Assembly: GCA_039029275.1 (NCBI GenBank)
Contig: JBCCGL010000009.1
Location: 124,001 to 188,000 of the forward strand
Direction: 5' to 3'
DNA: 64,000 bases
Source of the DNA: JBCCGL01 sp039029275
Lineage (GTDB): Bacteria; Pseudomonadota; Gammaproteobacteria; JBCCGL01
Shown here: positions 50,434 through 60,057 of the stretch, in pieces
Position numbering within the stretch: position 1 is the first letter of the stretch
Layout of the letters: each line of letters starts with the position of its first letter
Notes under the pieces: model-generated
Seen by the model: the letters and a program-made list of their open reading frames with translations, nothing else
Databases searched by the model: none
Told to the model about the DNA's origin: nothing
Translations under genes and position numbers: made by a program

Positions 50434-51903
50434 GTGTTGGGTGCACGATCGATTCACTACGTTCTGATCGCCGCGACTCTCGCGGCGATTTCGCTCGCAG
50501 GCCCGGGTGCGCTGGCACTTGATTTCTCGCGTGCCGAACCGGATGAGCACCTTTCTGGCGGCGCAACCACCTACACGAAAACCATCAACCGCAACGCCTT
50601 TTCGCACGCTGCGAACAACCTCAGCTTCGAGGATGAGCTGAACTTCAAAGTTGGCAACGGTGTTTTTCGCAAAATCTGGGTGTCGGCACCTGCATCGACA
50701 AAATCGTCCGACGGGCTTGGTCCCATATTCAACGCCAAATCCTGTCAGCGCTGCCATCTCAAAGACGGGCGCGGACATCCGCCCAGCGGTAACTGGCCGG
50801 ATGACACGGCGGTCTCGATGTTTTTGCGCCTGTCGATTCCCCCGCAATCCGATGCGGATCGTGCGCGTTTGGCGGCGCGTGAAATCAACGTCGTCGCGGA
50901 ACCCACGTACGGCACTCAGCTGCAGGACTTTGCCATTCAGGGTCACAAGGCCGAAGGGCGCATGCATATCGACTACGCCGATTTTGATGTCGATCTTGCG
51001 GGGGGCGAGAAAGCGACGCTGCGCAGACCAAGCTATCGCGTTGACGCGCCGGGGTACGGGCCATTGCATCCGCAAGTGCAGCTATCGCCAAGGGTTGCTC
51101 CGCAAATGATCGGCCTCGGCTTGCTCGAAATTATCGCTGCAGACGACATTCTCGCCAACGCCGACGAGCAGGACGCAAACAACGACGGCATCTCGGGCAA
51201 ACCCAATTGGTCACGCGATAGCGGAACTGACGAGCTGCAGCTCGGGCGCTTTGGCTGGAAGGCCGGAATGCCAACCATGGACAAGCAAAACCAGAGCGCA
51301 TTCGCTGGCGATATAGGATTGTCCACGCCGCTGAGCCCGTATCCTGCCGGGGACTGCACGCGTGCGCAGGCGCTGTGCCAGAACGCGCCGCATGGCGCTA
51401 AAATCTCCGAGGGCGAACTCGAAGTCAATCAGGAATTAACCGATCTGGTGCTGTTTTACACACGCCATCTCGCCGTACCCGCGCGGCGTGACGTCGACGA
51501 TGCCAACGTGCTGGCGGGAAAAAAACTGTTTCACGAAGCCAGATGTGCGGCGTGCCATGTTCCCAGTTTTACCACGCAGGTGCGCGCCGATTTGCCGGCC
51601 TTGTCGGGGCAAAAAATTTGGCCCTACACTGATCTGTTGTTGCACGATATGGGCGAAGGCTTGGCGGATAACAGGCCCGAGGGCGACGCCAGCGGACGCG
51701 AGTGGCGAACACCGCCGCTTTGGGGTATCGGCCTGACAAAAGTGGTCAGCGGGCACGAACAACTCCTGCACGATGGCCGCGCGCGCGGTCTGCTTGAGGC
51801 CGTTTTGTGGCACGGTGGTGAAGCGCAAGCCTCGCGCGATGCTGTCGTCGCCATGAGCCCGCAGGACCGCAAACACCTCATACAATTTCTGGAGTCACTA
51901 TAA
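50434..51903 (+). CDS. Di-haem cytochrome c peroxidase-like thiol oxidoreductase
   Basis: About 489 residues. A signal peptide (HYVLIAATLAAISLAGPGAL) exports it. Two haem c sites are clear: KSCQRCHLKDG and ARCAACHVPSF. The long central region (DLQDFAIQGHKAEGR-type) matches the di-haem oxidoreductase family found next to imelysins (DUF1111). The true start is uncertain: I take a GTG at 50434, but the only good SD-like GGAGGG lies ~30 bases upstream, before an ACG. Likely an electron-transfer partner in periplasmic iron oxidation or uptake. Confidence 0.85.
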   Translation: MLGARSIHYVLIAATLAAISLAGPGALALDFSRAEPDEHLSGGATTYTKTINRNAFSHAANNLSFEDELNFKVGNGVFRKIWVSAPASTKSSDGLGPIFNAKSCQRCHLKDGRGHPPSGNWPDDTAVSMFLRLSIPPQSDADRARLAAREINVVAEPTYGTQLQDFAIQGHKAEGRMHIDYADFDVDLAGGEKATLRRPSYRVDAPGYGPLHPQVQLSPRVAPQMIGLGLLEIIAADDILANADEQDANNDGISGKPNWSRDSGTDELQLGRFGWKAGMPTMDKQNQSAFAGDIGLSTPLSPYPAGDCTRAQALCQNAPHGAKISEGELEVNQELTDLVLFYTRHLAVPARRDVDDANVLAGKKLFHEARCAACHVPSFTTQVRADLPALSGQKIWPYTDLLLHDMGEGLADNRPEGDASGREWRTPPLWGIGLTKVVSGHEQLLHDGRARGLLEAVLWHGGEAQASRDAVVAMSPQDRKHLIQFLESL

Positions 51904-53006
51904 TGCGTTGCCTTGCGGTACTGATGTTGACGTGGTTGGGCGTGAGTGGCGCAGCGCAGGCACAGGAATTCGCTAACGATCAGTTCCACGCTTTCAACAT
52001 GGCGGTTGTGGACAAGCGTATACTGCCGGCCTACCGAACGCTTGCCGATGCCGCCATAGAATTGCAGCAATCGAGTGAAGCCCTGTGCGCGGATCGATCG
52101 CAAGCGAAGCTATCGACCGTCAAAAGCCGATTCCATCAGTTCACCGATGCGTGGATGGCGATTCAATATTTCAGGATTGGTCCGGTTGAGTTTGCGTTTC
52201 GCTCCAGCCATATCCAGTACTGGCCGGATAAGCACAATGTGGTCAGCAAACAGCTGGCAAAGCTGCTGAGCAAGCAGGATCCGACGGTACTCGAACCCGA
52301 AAACTTTCGCGACGTCAGCGCAGGTTTACAGGGATTGAGCGCGCTGGAGCGGGTGATTTTCTCGTCTGATTCGGAAGAGAAATTACTCGCCAGTGCCGAC
52401 GACGCGCCATATCGCTGCGCGCTGCTTGTGGCCATAGCGCACAACCTTGCGTGGATGACGAACGCGATCGTGCGCGATTGGGAGTCCGGCAAGAATGCGT
52501 TTCGCACGCAGGTGCTTGCCGCGAATGACGAAAGCGGAAGTGACTTTTTCGCGGATCCGACCGAGCTGGCGTATCAAATCCTTAGCCGGCTGCGCGAAAG
52601 CGTGCAGGCAGTGCACGATTTAAAAATCGGACGCCCCCTGGGAAAAGCGGGGAGTCGTCCCAAACCAAGGCGCGCTGAAATGTGGCGCAGCGAGCGGTCG
52701 TTGGAAAATGTCAGGCAAAATCTTGAGGTCGTGGCTGACTACTTTGCCGACACAGGGCCGTTGTCGATTTTTTCTGAATCGGAGAGCGCACACGAAAGAA
52801 TCGATTCAGCTGATTGGCATCTTGGCGCGGCGCTGAAAGCGCTGGCTGGCATTGAGTCTATTTCAGCGACATCGCTTGAATCGGCCCCGACGATTGAGGC
52901 GCTCAAACTCGCGCAATCGCAACTCGACGACGCAATCGAGAGCATCGCGAAACTGTTGGTCGCGCTGGGTGGATCCGCCGGTTTTAACAGTCTGGACGGT
53001 GATTGA
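51903..53006 (+). CDS. Second imelysin-family protein
   Basis: 367 residues with a signal peptide (1-20, GAAQAQ cleavage). Imelysin-like helices include WMAIQYFRIGPVEFAFRSSH. The GxHxxE motif is replaced by GLSALERVIF, so one metal-binding His is missing. Its ATG overlaps the stop of the di-haem gene (TAATG). The imelysin / di-haem protein / imelysin order is conserved in marine gammaproteobacteria. Confidence 0.85.
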   Translation: MRCLAVLMLTWLGVSGAAQAQEFANDQFHAFNMAVVDKRILPAYRTLADAAIELQQSSEALCADRSQAKLSTVKSRFHQFTDAWMAIQYFRIGPVEFAFRSSHIQYWPDKHNVVSKQLAKLLSKQDPTVLEPENFRDVSAGLQGLSALERVIFSSDSEEKLLASADDAPYRCALLVAIAHNLAWMTNAIVRDWESGKNAFRTQVLAANDESGSDFFADPTELAYQILSRLRESVQAVHDLKIGRPLGKAGSRPKPRRAEMWRSERSLENVRQNLEVVADYFADTGPLSIFSESESAHERIDSADWHLGAALKALAGIESISATSLESAPTIEALKLAQSQLDDAIESIAKLLVALGGSAGFNSLDGD

Positions 53007-53093
53007 TCGACCCGCGCCGCAAGGCGTTGACAGCCACAGCCGTTCTAACGATAATGCGCGGCTTTCTCGAATAAACCCACAGGAGTCTTGAGC

Positions 53094-53354
53094 GTGGCCA
53101 ACTCCCCTCAAGCCAGAAAACGCGCCCGACAGTCGGAAAAACATCGTCAGCACAATGCGAGCCTGCGTTCGATGCTGCGTACCTCGATCAAGAAGGTCGG
53201 TTACGCGGTTGATGCAGGAAATAAAGAAGAAGCGGAATCTGCGTACAAAGCCGCGGTTCCGGTGATCGACGGCATGGCGCGCAAGGGTCTGATCCACAAG
53301 AACAAGGCCGCACGGCACAAAAGCCGACTCAACGCGCAGGTTCGTGCGCTGTAA
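53094..53354 (+). CDS. rpsT: 30S ribosomal protein S20
   Basis: 86 residues from a GTG at 53094 with AGGAG nine bases upstream (a TTG at 53088 is not the start). Closely matches S20: MANSPQARKRARQSEKHRQH, then NASLRSMLRTSIKKV and GLIHKNKAARHKSRLNAQV. It binds 16S rRNA. GTG or TTG starts are common for rpsT, which is translationally autoregulated in E. coli. Confidence 0.97.
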   Translation: MANSPQARKRARQSEKHRQHNASLRSMLRTSIKKVGYAVDAGNKEEAESAYKAAVPVIDGMARKGLIHKNKAARHKSRLNAQVRAL

Positions 53355-53376
53355 CGCGACCTGACAGTCAAGACCG

Positions 53377-53406
53377 AAAAAGCCGACCAATGTGTTGGCT
53401 TTTTTT
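53377..53406 (+). terminator. Rho-independent terminator after rpsT
   Basis: AAAAAGCC pairs with GGCTTTTT around a 12-base loop, followed by T residues, 22 bases after the rpsT stop. Confidence 0.85.
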
Positions 53407-53486
53407 GTGTCTGCAATCCACCGACTGCGAGTTGCCCTGCCGGTTTTGCGCTGTTAGCGTTGCAAAAACACAAGCGGGATTCTGCG

Positions 53487-54383
53487 ATGAATCGATACGA
53501 AAAGCTGCTTGCCCGAATGCGCGGCGGCGAGTGCGTCATGATCGATGGCGCGACCGGCACCGAAGCCGAGCGTCGCGGCGTGCCGCAGCTCGAAGGTGCA
53601 TGGAATGGCGGTGCGGCCTTGAGTCATCCCGACATCGTGCGCGAGATTCACACCGACTACATAGCGCTCGGCGCGCAGATTATTATTTCCAATACATTTG
53701 GCACATCGCTGCACGCGCTGCGCGATGCTGGAGTTGAGGGCGATTTTGACAACTACAATCGCCGCGCGGTGGAACTCGCATGCGAAGCGCGTGTGCAGTC
53801 GGGCGACGATGACATCCTGGTCGCAGGTGGAATTTCATACTGGTCGTGGACCGGGAACCACCCCGCGCTGGACGAATTGCGCGCCAGCGTTGAGCAACAG
53901 GCCGGCGTGATGCGCGATGCCGGTGCTGATTTGATCATGCTGGAAATGATGGTCGATATCAGGCAGATGCTGCCCACGCTGGATTCCGCGCTCACTGCGG
54001 GTTTGCCGGTTTGGGTTGGCATCACGACCGGTCGCAATGATGCGGGTGAAATCTGCATGCGCGACGGGGACAGCATTAGCGATGCGCTCGCGGAAATCGC
54101 GTCGCGTGACATTGATCTGATTAGTGTGATGCACACGCCGTCGCAATACATCGACCCGAGTCTGGATGTGCTCGAAAAACATTGGAACGGACTTGTCGGC
54201 ATCTATCCCGATTCCGGGACTTACGATGAAGCGAACAGAATGATGTTTTTTAACGTCATGACCCCCGAGGGGCTAAGCGAATACGCGAAGGGTTGGCTAC
54301 AGCGTGACCTCGCCTTGATCGGCACCTGCTGCGGTATGGGCGTTGATCACATCGCAGCGTTGAAAGCGACAATGGAATCGTAA
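53487..54383 (+). CDS. Homocysteine S-methyltransferase-family protein with altered metal site
   Basis: 298 residues from MNRYEKLLARMRGGECVMID. The barrel start (DGATGTEAERRG), IISNTFGTS and the C-terminal IGTCCGMGVDHI match the S-methyl_trans family, which transfers methyl groups from betaine, S-methylmethionine or related donors to homocysteine. The two C-terminal zinc cysteines (281, 282) are present, but the first Cys of the usual NC(T) motif is His216 in SVMHTPSQYI. It may therefore be a variant enzyme with another substrate. Confidence 0.8.
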   Translation: MNRYEKLLARMRGGECVMIDGATGTEAERRGVPQLEGAWNGGAALSHPDIVREIHTDYIALGAQIIISNTFGTSLHALRDAGVEGDFDNYNRRAVELACEARVQSGDDDILVAGGISYWSWTGNHPALDELRASVEQQAGVMRDAGADLIMLEMMVDIRQMLPTLDSALTAGLPVWVGITTGRNDAGEICMRDGDSISDALAEIASRDIDLISVMHTPSQYIDPSLDVLEKHWNGLVGIYPDSGTYDEANRMMFFNVMTPEGLSEYAKGWLQRDLALIGTCCGMGVDHIAALKATMES

Positions 54384-54419
54384 TTAATTTCGCGATCACG
54401 GTTGCGAATTGCTTTTTCT

Positions 54420-55442
54420 CTAATTTTTTCTTCCAATGTCTACTCGCATTTCGCCGTACGCTGTTTGAATTGTCTTGCTGACAATCTTCTTAAAGCCCGC
54501 TGCGCGCATTCGGTCTGCCATAAATTCATCATCCAGGGAAAGGTCATTGTTCACCAGCGAGGGGACCAGGCGTCCGACCACATGCGCTTCCGGTTTTGTT
54601 CGGTCATCGCGCAGTGCTTCGTGGAAACTGACAAACACACCTTTTTCCGTAAGAGCTGCGCGCAGTTTCTTGAGCAACTCGATAATGTCTTGTGCAAAAT
54701 ACAGTGACATCGACGCCCAAATAATGTCGTAGGTGTTTTCGAAATTCGCGGTGTTGTAGTCACCCGCGATAACGTTGATTGGCAAGCTCGCATCGAGACG
54801 ACGCTCAATCGCTTTGGCCGGTCCGGGCAAATCAAAAAGTGAGACACGCAGATCTCGCTTCAGCGATATCAACGCGTTGGCAAGCGAGTCTGAGCCCGCG
54901 CCAAGATCGAGAAAAAAACGCGCCTCGGGCCAACCCGGCAGGGACGTTATCACATCGATTGCCACTGGATTACTCATCGTGTCGTGGAACTCGCGCAGGT
55001 GCTTGTAGCTGTTGTCCCAATGACAGTGATCGCGCAAGCCGGCGGCAGAATGCCGGGATTGTCCATTGCGCAGCATGTCTTTTAATTCAGCTTTGTCAGC
55101 GTGACGAACCGAGCTGAGGTACCGGAGCAAATTGCACAGTGACCGATCAGAATTGGACGTAAGGTAAGGCGCAACTTCAGATCTGATCTTGTACCCGCGT
55201 TTGTTTTTCGAAAGCACGTCAATACTGCAAAGGGCGTTCAGGAACAGGCGACACTGGTCGTGCTGCAAGGAGAGCATTTCAGCGACTTCGTCATCCGTTT
55301 GCCGGTCAGTCAGAGAGTCAAAAACGCCGAGTTCCAGCGATACGTCGATCAGCTGCCAGCGTATCGGGCTTAGCACTAAGTCGAAAAGTTCTTCGGGTAC
55401 TTGTTGACTGCTTGAAAAGCGACGCTCAAGAGCATTTCTCAC
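54420..55442 (-). CDS. SAM-dependent O-methyltransferase-like protein
   Basis: 340 residues of the type shared by acetylserotonin/hydroxyneurosporene methyltransferases: a helical dimerisation N-terminus (LSPIRWQLIDVSLELGVFDS) and a Rossmann domain with motif I FFLDLGAGSDSLANAL and DIIWASMSLYFAQD. The expected catalytic His may be in SFHEALRDD. It starts at a GTG overlapping the stop of the TonB receptor, so it is co-translated with a siderophore-receptor gene and may modify a siderophore-like molecule. Confidence 0.75.
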   Translation of the reverse strand: MRNALERRFSSSQQVPEELFDLVLSPIRWQLIDVSLELGVFDSLTDRQTDDEVAEMLSLQHDQCRLFLNALCSIDVLSKNKRGYKIRSEVAPYLTSNSDRSLCNLLRYLSSVRHADKAELKDMLRNGQSRHSAAGLRDHCHWDNSYKHLREFHDTMSNPVAIDVITSLPGWPEARFFLDLGAGSDSLANALISLKRDLRVSLFDLPGPAKAIERRLDASLPINVIAGDYNTANFENTYDIIWASMSLYFAQDIIELLKKLRAALTEKGVFVSFHEALRDDRTKPEAHVVGRLVPSLVNNDLSLDDEFMADRMRAAGFKKIVSKTIQTAYGEMRVDIGRKN

Positions 55443-57508
55443 TAGAGTTCTGCCGAAAACGTTAGACCAATCGTGCGTGGCAGTGTGTCCTCAACCACGA
55501 CGCCATTTGGCGTACTGACCGCTCGACTGACTATTTCCTCTTCGGTCACGTTTTTAGCCCAGAGTGTCAGACGCGCGTTTTTGAACTGATATCCCAATTC
55601 GAAATCGACGACATCAAAACTGCTTTGTTCGAGTAAATTTTGGCTATCAAAGAAATAGTCATCCGAGCCGCGAACCGAAAGGTGACCGAAAATTCCGTTG
55701 TCTGATTCATAGCGAACACCGGCCGAATACGTACGCTCGGGCGCATAGGGTAAATCGTTACCAGACAAGTCGAGAGGCATTCCAAATGTGTTGCTGACAA
55801 ACGAGGTTGCTTCTGTTTGTAGAATTCCAAGATTAAAATAAGTCGATAACAGAGGGCTAACTGAATATGCGATTGAAAATTCCGCGCCGGTGCTTTCTGT
55901 TTCGCCGGCGTTTGAAACACTCTGAATAAACCCGGGCAGCAGGTCGACGATTTGTTTGTCTGTGGTTGTTATTTGAAACACGCTGATCGCAGTGCTCAGT
56001 TTGTTTTGAAGCGCGGTGTTTTTCCAGCCCAGCTCAATCAGTTCGCTGTGTTCTTCGTCAAACGTGAACGAGTCTGCGTCGCCTGCACTGTTGTAGTTAT
56101 AGCCGCCGGGTAGATAGCCCTCAGAATACGACACATAAACAAAATTCTGCTCGTCAGCCAGAAAGCCAAGCGATGCGGTTGGCAGGAACTCATCGCTATC
56201 CAGGTCCGCATCGTATTGCGTATTCAGCATTGCATTGCTGAATGATTGCGAGGCGGATTGATCGACTTGTTCATATCGACCACCAATCGTCACGCTCCAT
56301 CGCGGATTAAAGCTGTATTCGATCTGCCCGAACAGCGCCTGTCCGTTTTGTTCAATCTCGGTAACGCGATTGGTCGTGTTGAACATTGGCGAAATGGTAA
56401 AATCGATGTCTGAATCTTCATCGAAAAAATACACGCCTGCGAGCCAGTTTAGATCGGGATTGGCATCTTCCGAAGACAGACGAAATTCTTGCGAAAAACT
56501 ATCGTTTTGAAGGTCGTATAGTGTTGCCGGTAACGGTGCGGGTGTCGCGTCGAGGTCAATCTCAAACTCTCTTTCGTAGTCGGTTACCCCCGTTATCGAA
56601 GTCAGTTCAAATTTGTCAAAGCCGTGTGTTAACTCAACAGCATGGACCGCAGTCTTTTCGTTATCGAAACCCTCGGTATCAGCGTTTGTGACGAATGGAT
56701 CAGTCTGGTTCACGCCAGATTCAAAGCGGAATCGGTTGCGACCAGAATCGTGATCATCGATCACCGTTTTAAAGATGATATCGGTATTCGCGCCGGCGAC
56801 GAAAAGCGCGCTTGCAGCCAATGACGAGCGGTCAACTTCACCACCTTGACGGCTGTCTGTTAATTCATTGTAAAAAGGCCCGTCGTTGTCATCGATCTGG
56901 ATCTCGATAGCGCCTGCGAGTCGATCGTCTACCAACTCGTTTGCACCGCTGGCAGAAAAAACATACCCGTCGGCACTACCCTCTCCGCTATCAATTGTCA
57001 TCGTCGAAATGCTGGCGTGACCGGTCAATTCCCAACTGGGGTCGATCGAATTGAATTTGATTGCACCGGCTTCCGTATTTCGACCATACAAAGCGCCTTG
57101 TGGGCCTTTGACAATTTCCACTGAGTTAAAAATCGACATGTCGGGCAATTGGTTTCCACCCAATGGCAGTGCAACACCGTTGACGAAAAATCCGACCGGG
57201 TCCTGCAGGCCGCTATCGAGTCCCGAAACACCGCGGATGTTGATTCGCGTTTGAACCGATGAGTTTTCAATGGTCACATTTGGCGTTGCCTGCTGGATCA
57301 GCTCAACGTCTGCGCCCGGATCATCGGACAGATTGTCGATGAGCGATGCACTTGTCGGAACGCGATTCGGGTCTTCCTCCCAATAGCGCGCTTCGACCGT
57401 TATCGGTTCCAGAGACACAGTCTCGGCAGCGAGCGGTTGCACGAATAAACCACTCAGTAATATGCCGGCAAATGTTGGCGTATGGGAAAAACGTGTTTGA
57501 AATTTCAC
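55442..57508 (-). CDS. TonB-dependent outer-membrane receptor, FyuA-like
   Basis: About 688 residues from a GTG at 57508 (MKFQTRFSHTPTFAGILLSG), with a signal peptide ending PLAAE and a TonB box region LEPITVEAR. The plug domain (INIRGVSGLDSGLQDPVGFF, VEIVKGPQGALYGRNTEAGA) and a 22-stranded barrel ending in FSAEL are typical of ferric-siderophore receptors. An ATG at 57553 would add 15 residues. Next to an MFS transporter and an AraC regulator it recalls the fyuA/ybtX/ybtA set of yersiniabactin uptake, without biosynthesis genes. Confidence 0.88.
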   Translation of the reverse strand: MKFQTRFSHTPTFAGILLSGLFVQPLAAETVSLEPITVEARYWEEDPNRVPTSASLIDNLSDDPGADVELIQQATPNVTIENSSVQTRINIRGVSGLDSGLQDPVGFFVNGVALPLGGNQLPDMSIFNSVEIVKGPQGALYGRNTEAGAIKFNSIDPSWELTGHASISTMTIDSGEGSADGYVFSASGANELVDDRLAGAIEIQIDDNDGPFYNELTDSRQGGEVDRSSLAASALFVAGANTDIIFKTVIDDHDSGRNRFRFESGVNQTDPFVTNADTEGFDNEKTAVHAVELTHGFDKFELTSITGVTDYEREFEIDLDATPAPLPATLYDLQNDSFSQEFRLSSEDANPDLNWLAGVYFFDEDSDIDFTISPMFNTTNRVTEIEQNGQALFGQIEYSFNPRWSVTIGGRYEQVDQSASQSFSNAMLNTQYDADLDSDEFLPTASLGFLADEQNFVYVSYSEGYLPGGYNYNSAGDADSFTFDEEHSELIELGWKNTALQNKLSTAISVFQITTTDKQIVDLLPGFIQSVSNAGETESTGAEFSIAYSVSPLLSTYFNLGILQTEATSFVSNTFGMPLDLSGNDLPYAPERTYSAGVRYESDNGIFGHLSVRGSDDYFFDSQNLLEQSSFDVVDFELGYQFKNARLTLWAKNVTEEEIVSRAVSTPNGVVVEDTLPRTIGLTFSAEL

Positions 57509-57686
57509 GGTGGGATTCTCGTTAGAGTCAGTGTGACCAATCGTAAAAACCACGTGCCGAAGTAGCCGTCATTTAATGAACAACACACCATAATTTCACG
57601 AACAAATTAAACCGGCGTGAGCCGGATTTTGTCGGCGACTGATAGCGCGTGCATGCAGACGCTGCGTTCGCCGGGTCTACGATTTT

Positions 57687-58865
57687 CTACGCCTTGCGGC
57701 GCAAAACAAAAGCCATCATGAAAATCGACACCATGATGATCACACAGACGATGTAGGGAGCGTGATAGGTATAGTTGTGCAGAAAGCTTCCGGCGATGGG
57801 TCCCGAAGCCAAACCCAAACCCTGACCGATACCGTTGACACCCGCGACGCGCCCCTGCGAGTCGTTGTCGACGCTTAGGCTAAGGCTTGCGAGATTTCCG
57901 GGAAACAGCAAACCAAGTCCGAACCCGAACACACACATCGATAGCATTAATGTTGCGGGTGTGTGAGAGAACGTCGCCGCAATCATCGCGCACCCGCAAA
58001 CAACACTGCCAACAACAATGAGGTTTCGAGGCACCAGCGGCAGTCTGCCAACGAGCAGTGATTGGGTCAGGATCATGACGATCATGGTCAGCATCATCGT
58101 CATTCCGCTTCGACGAATGGCCATGTCGTTTGACAACAAAAATCGGTCTTCGAGCGTTAAGGGAATAACATGCTGAAGCAGGCTGAATAGCATGAGACCC
58201 AGAAATGTAATAAGCAGGAAGCCACTTATTCGCTTGTACGGCAGAGGTGCGTGAGTGATCGCGGCTGAGTCGTCCGGCTGCTTTCGCGGTTCCGGTAGGT
58301 AGACGGCCGTGACGAAACAGCTGGCGAGCAGCAATATCGAGATTGCCACATAGCCTGCGAGCAGATGCTGGCTACCCGATAGGCTCGCGCTGAAACCACC
58401 AAGGATTGATCCGACTCCGAATGCCGCACCCATCAGACCCATCCCTTTGGCCCGGGAATCCGCGCTTGTCACGTCGGCGATAAATGCCTGGCCGGCTGGC
58501 TTGAGTCCACCGGTGAAAAGGGAATTAAGCAAACGCGTCGACAACAGCAATACGAATGCGAGCTGCGTACCCAGTAAGAGTTCAAGGCGCAGTTGAATCA
58601 GCGTCGCGCTGGCGACGTTAAATGCGGTTGTGGCAACGATGCCAATCAAAATCACACGCCGCCGACCCCACTTCTCACACAGGTTGCCCCAAATGGGCGC
58701 GACCAGCGTCAGGGCAAGCGCGGAGAGGCCGACGACTGCGCCGGTTGCGGTGTCGGAGAAGTCCATTTGTCGTCCAACCGATGGCATGGTGATGACAAAA
58801 AACGAATACGCAAATCCGTTGCTAACGAGTATGAACAGCAGTGGGATTAGAGAATTAGCGAACAT
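57687..58865 (-). CDS. MFS transporter, siderophore-system type
   Basis: 392 residues with twelve predicted transmembrane helices. The MFS loop motif between helices 2 and 3 is GNLCEKWGRRRVILIG, and GPIAGSFLHNYTYHAPYIVC lies near the C-terminus. It resembles small-molecule exporters such as YbtX. Direction and substrate cannot be read. It lies between the receptor and the AraC regulator on the same strand. Confidence 0.85.
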   Translation of the reverse strand: MFANSLIPLLFILVSNGFAYSFFVITMPSVGRQMDFSDTATGAVVGLSALALTLVAPIWGNLCEKWGRRRVILIGIVATTAFNVASATLIQLRLELLLGTQLAFVLLLSTRLLNSLFTGGLKPAGQAFIADVTSADSRAKGMGLMGAAFGVGSILGGFSASLSGSQHLLAGYVAISILLLASCFVTAVYLPEPRKQPDDSAAITHAPLPYKRISGFLLITFLGLMLFSLLQHVIPLTLEDRFLLSNDMAIRRSGMTMMLTMIVMILTQSLLVGRLPLVPRNLIVVGSVVCGCAMIAATFSHTPATLMLSMCVFGFGLGLLFPGNLASLSLSVDNDSQGRVAGVNGIGQGLGLASGPIAGSFLHNYTYHAPYIVCVIIMVSIFMMAFVLRRKA

Positions 58866-58960
58866 CGTCCTGCAGCACCGGGAAAATAACGCAATTAGAG
58901 ATCGCCCGCCGTAGCTGTGATATCAAACAAAGAACCACATCAGCACAATCGCCGAACACG

Positions 58961-59953
58961 CTACGCGTGATTGAGGCGCTCGCGGTAGGCAACAGGTGTG
59001 CAGTGGTAGTGTTGTTTGAACACTTGCGCGAAATGACTGGCGCTGCTGAACCCGCATTGGCACGCGATCTCAGTGATTATTTTGTTTGTGGTTGTCAAAT
59101 AACCCCGTGCTCTTTCGAGTCTGTACTGCCGCAGCCAATCGTAGACAGTGGTGCCATACGCCTTCTTGAAACACCGGTTCAGTTTGGTGTGGCTCATATT
59201 GGCGTGTTTTGCCAATACAGGCAGCGGCGGGGTGCGAATCAAATCTGCAGTCATCACATCGACAACTCGCCGCAAGCCATTGAGTTCGGCCGTGGACAAA
59301 TGCTCGATATTGGGCGTTTGCGATGACTTATATTCGGGTTCCGTCGACGTGATCCAGCGGGCAAGCAGCTGAAGTGCCTGACTTTCGGCCAACAGCCTGT
59401 GAGTTGCTGAATCAAGTGGGTTATCGAGAATATCCGAAACTCCCGATTCTAGCGTGGCCAACTGGCCGAGATGTGCCATCCTCACACCGAATAATGGCGA
59501 GGTTTCATCGCTATCAAGAATGACATCTTTGAGTCGTTGTCCGGAGTATTTGATGACGATCATTTCGTTCAATTGATTCGCCGACGTGGTCCGAAACAAG
59601 TAGTCTTCATTAACATGAAAAAACCACACGTCGCCGGAATGAATAGTGTGGGTGTGGTGCGGCAAGCTAGCGAGTTGAAAAACGCTGTGCCCTGACAATC
59701 CAAATACGAGAAGGGCTGTTTGTTCGGTGTACTGAATGCAGGCTTCGTAATTGTTGTCGAAACGGCATTTGCTATGGGTAACGCTGATATCCCTGCAGAT
59801 TTTGCCAATCAAAAAGTGTCCGTTTCCCTGATCTTCGCGCAGTGGCAGGGTTTTCCACTTTTGTGTTTCAAACGATGCTTGCGCGAGTTCATTCGCATCG
59901 AGATTAACCGGCGCTGCTGCATCACTGCGTAATTTGGAGGCCAAATATCTCAT
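58961..59953 (-). CDS. AraC-family regulator of siderophore type (YbtA/PchR-like)
   Basis: About 330 residues from MRYLASKLRSDAA. The N-terminal sensing domain (CIQYTEQTALLVFGLSGHSV) is joined to the paired helix-turn-helix domain (VLAKHANMSHTKLNRCFKKA; IACQCGFSSASHFAQVFKQH). Such regulators bind ferric siderophore and activate receptor genes. A Fur box lies upstream at 60028, so iron starvation should raise its level, and it would then activate the MFS, receptor and methyltransferase genes. Confidence 0.85.
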   Translation of the reverse strand: MRYLASKLRSDAAAPVNLDANELAQASFETQKWKTLPLREDQGNGHFLIGKICRDISVTHSKCRFDNNYEACIQYTEQTALLVFGLSGHSVFQLASLPHHTHTIHSGDVWFFHVNEDYLFRTTSANQLNEMIVIKYSGQRLKDVILDSDETSPLFGVRMAHLGQLATLESGVSDILDNPLDSATHRLLAESQALQLLARWITSTEPEYKSSQTPNIEHLSTAELNGLRRVVDVMTADLIRTPPLPVLAKHANMSHTKLNRCFKKAYGTTVYDWLRQYRLERARGYLTTTNKIITEIACQCGFSSASHFAQVFKQHYHCTPVAYRERLNHA

Positions 59954-60027
59954 AACGATCAATCGAGCAGGACGCGATTCTCAGTCGGATTTCCATCACA
60001 GTAAGATAGCAAGGAAGACTTAATCGT

Positions 60028-60048
60028 AAATGATAATTGTTTACATTT
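60028..60048. promoter_or_regulatory. Fur box upstream of the AraC regulator
   Basis: AAATGATAATTGTTTACATTT is a good Fur match, about 75 bases upstream of the AraC gene, between it and the end of the amidase gene. Confidence 0.75.
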
Positions 60049-60057
60049 CCAGATACC

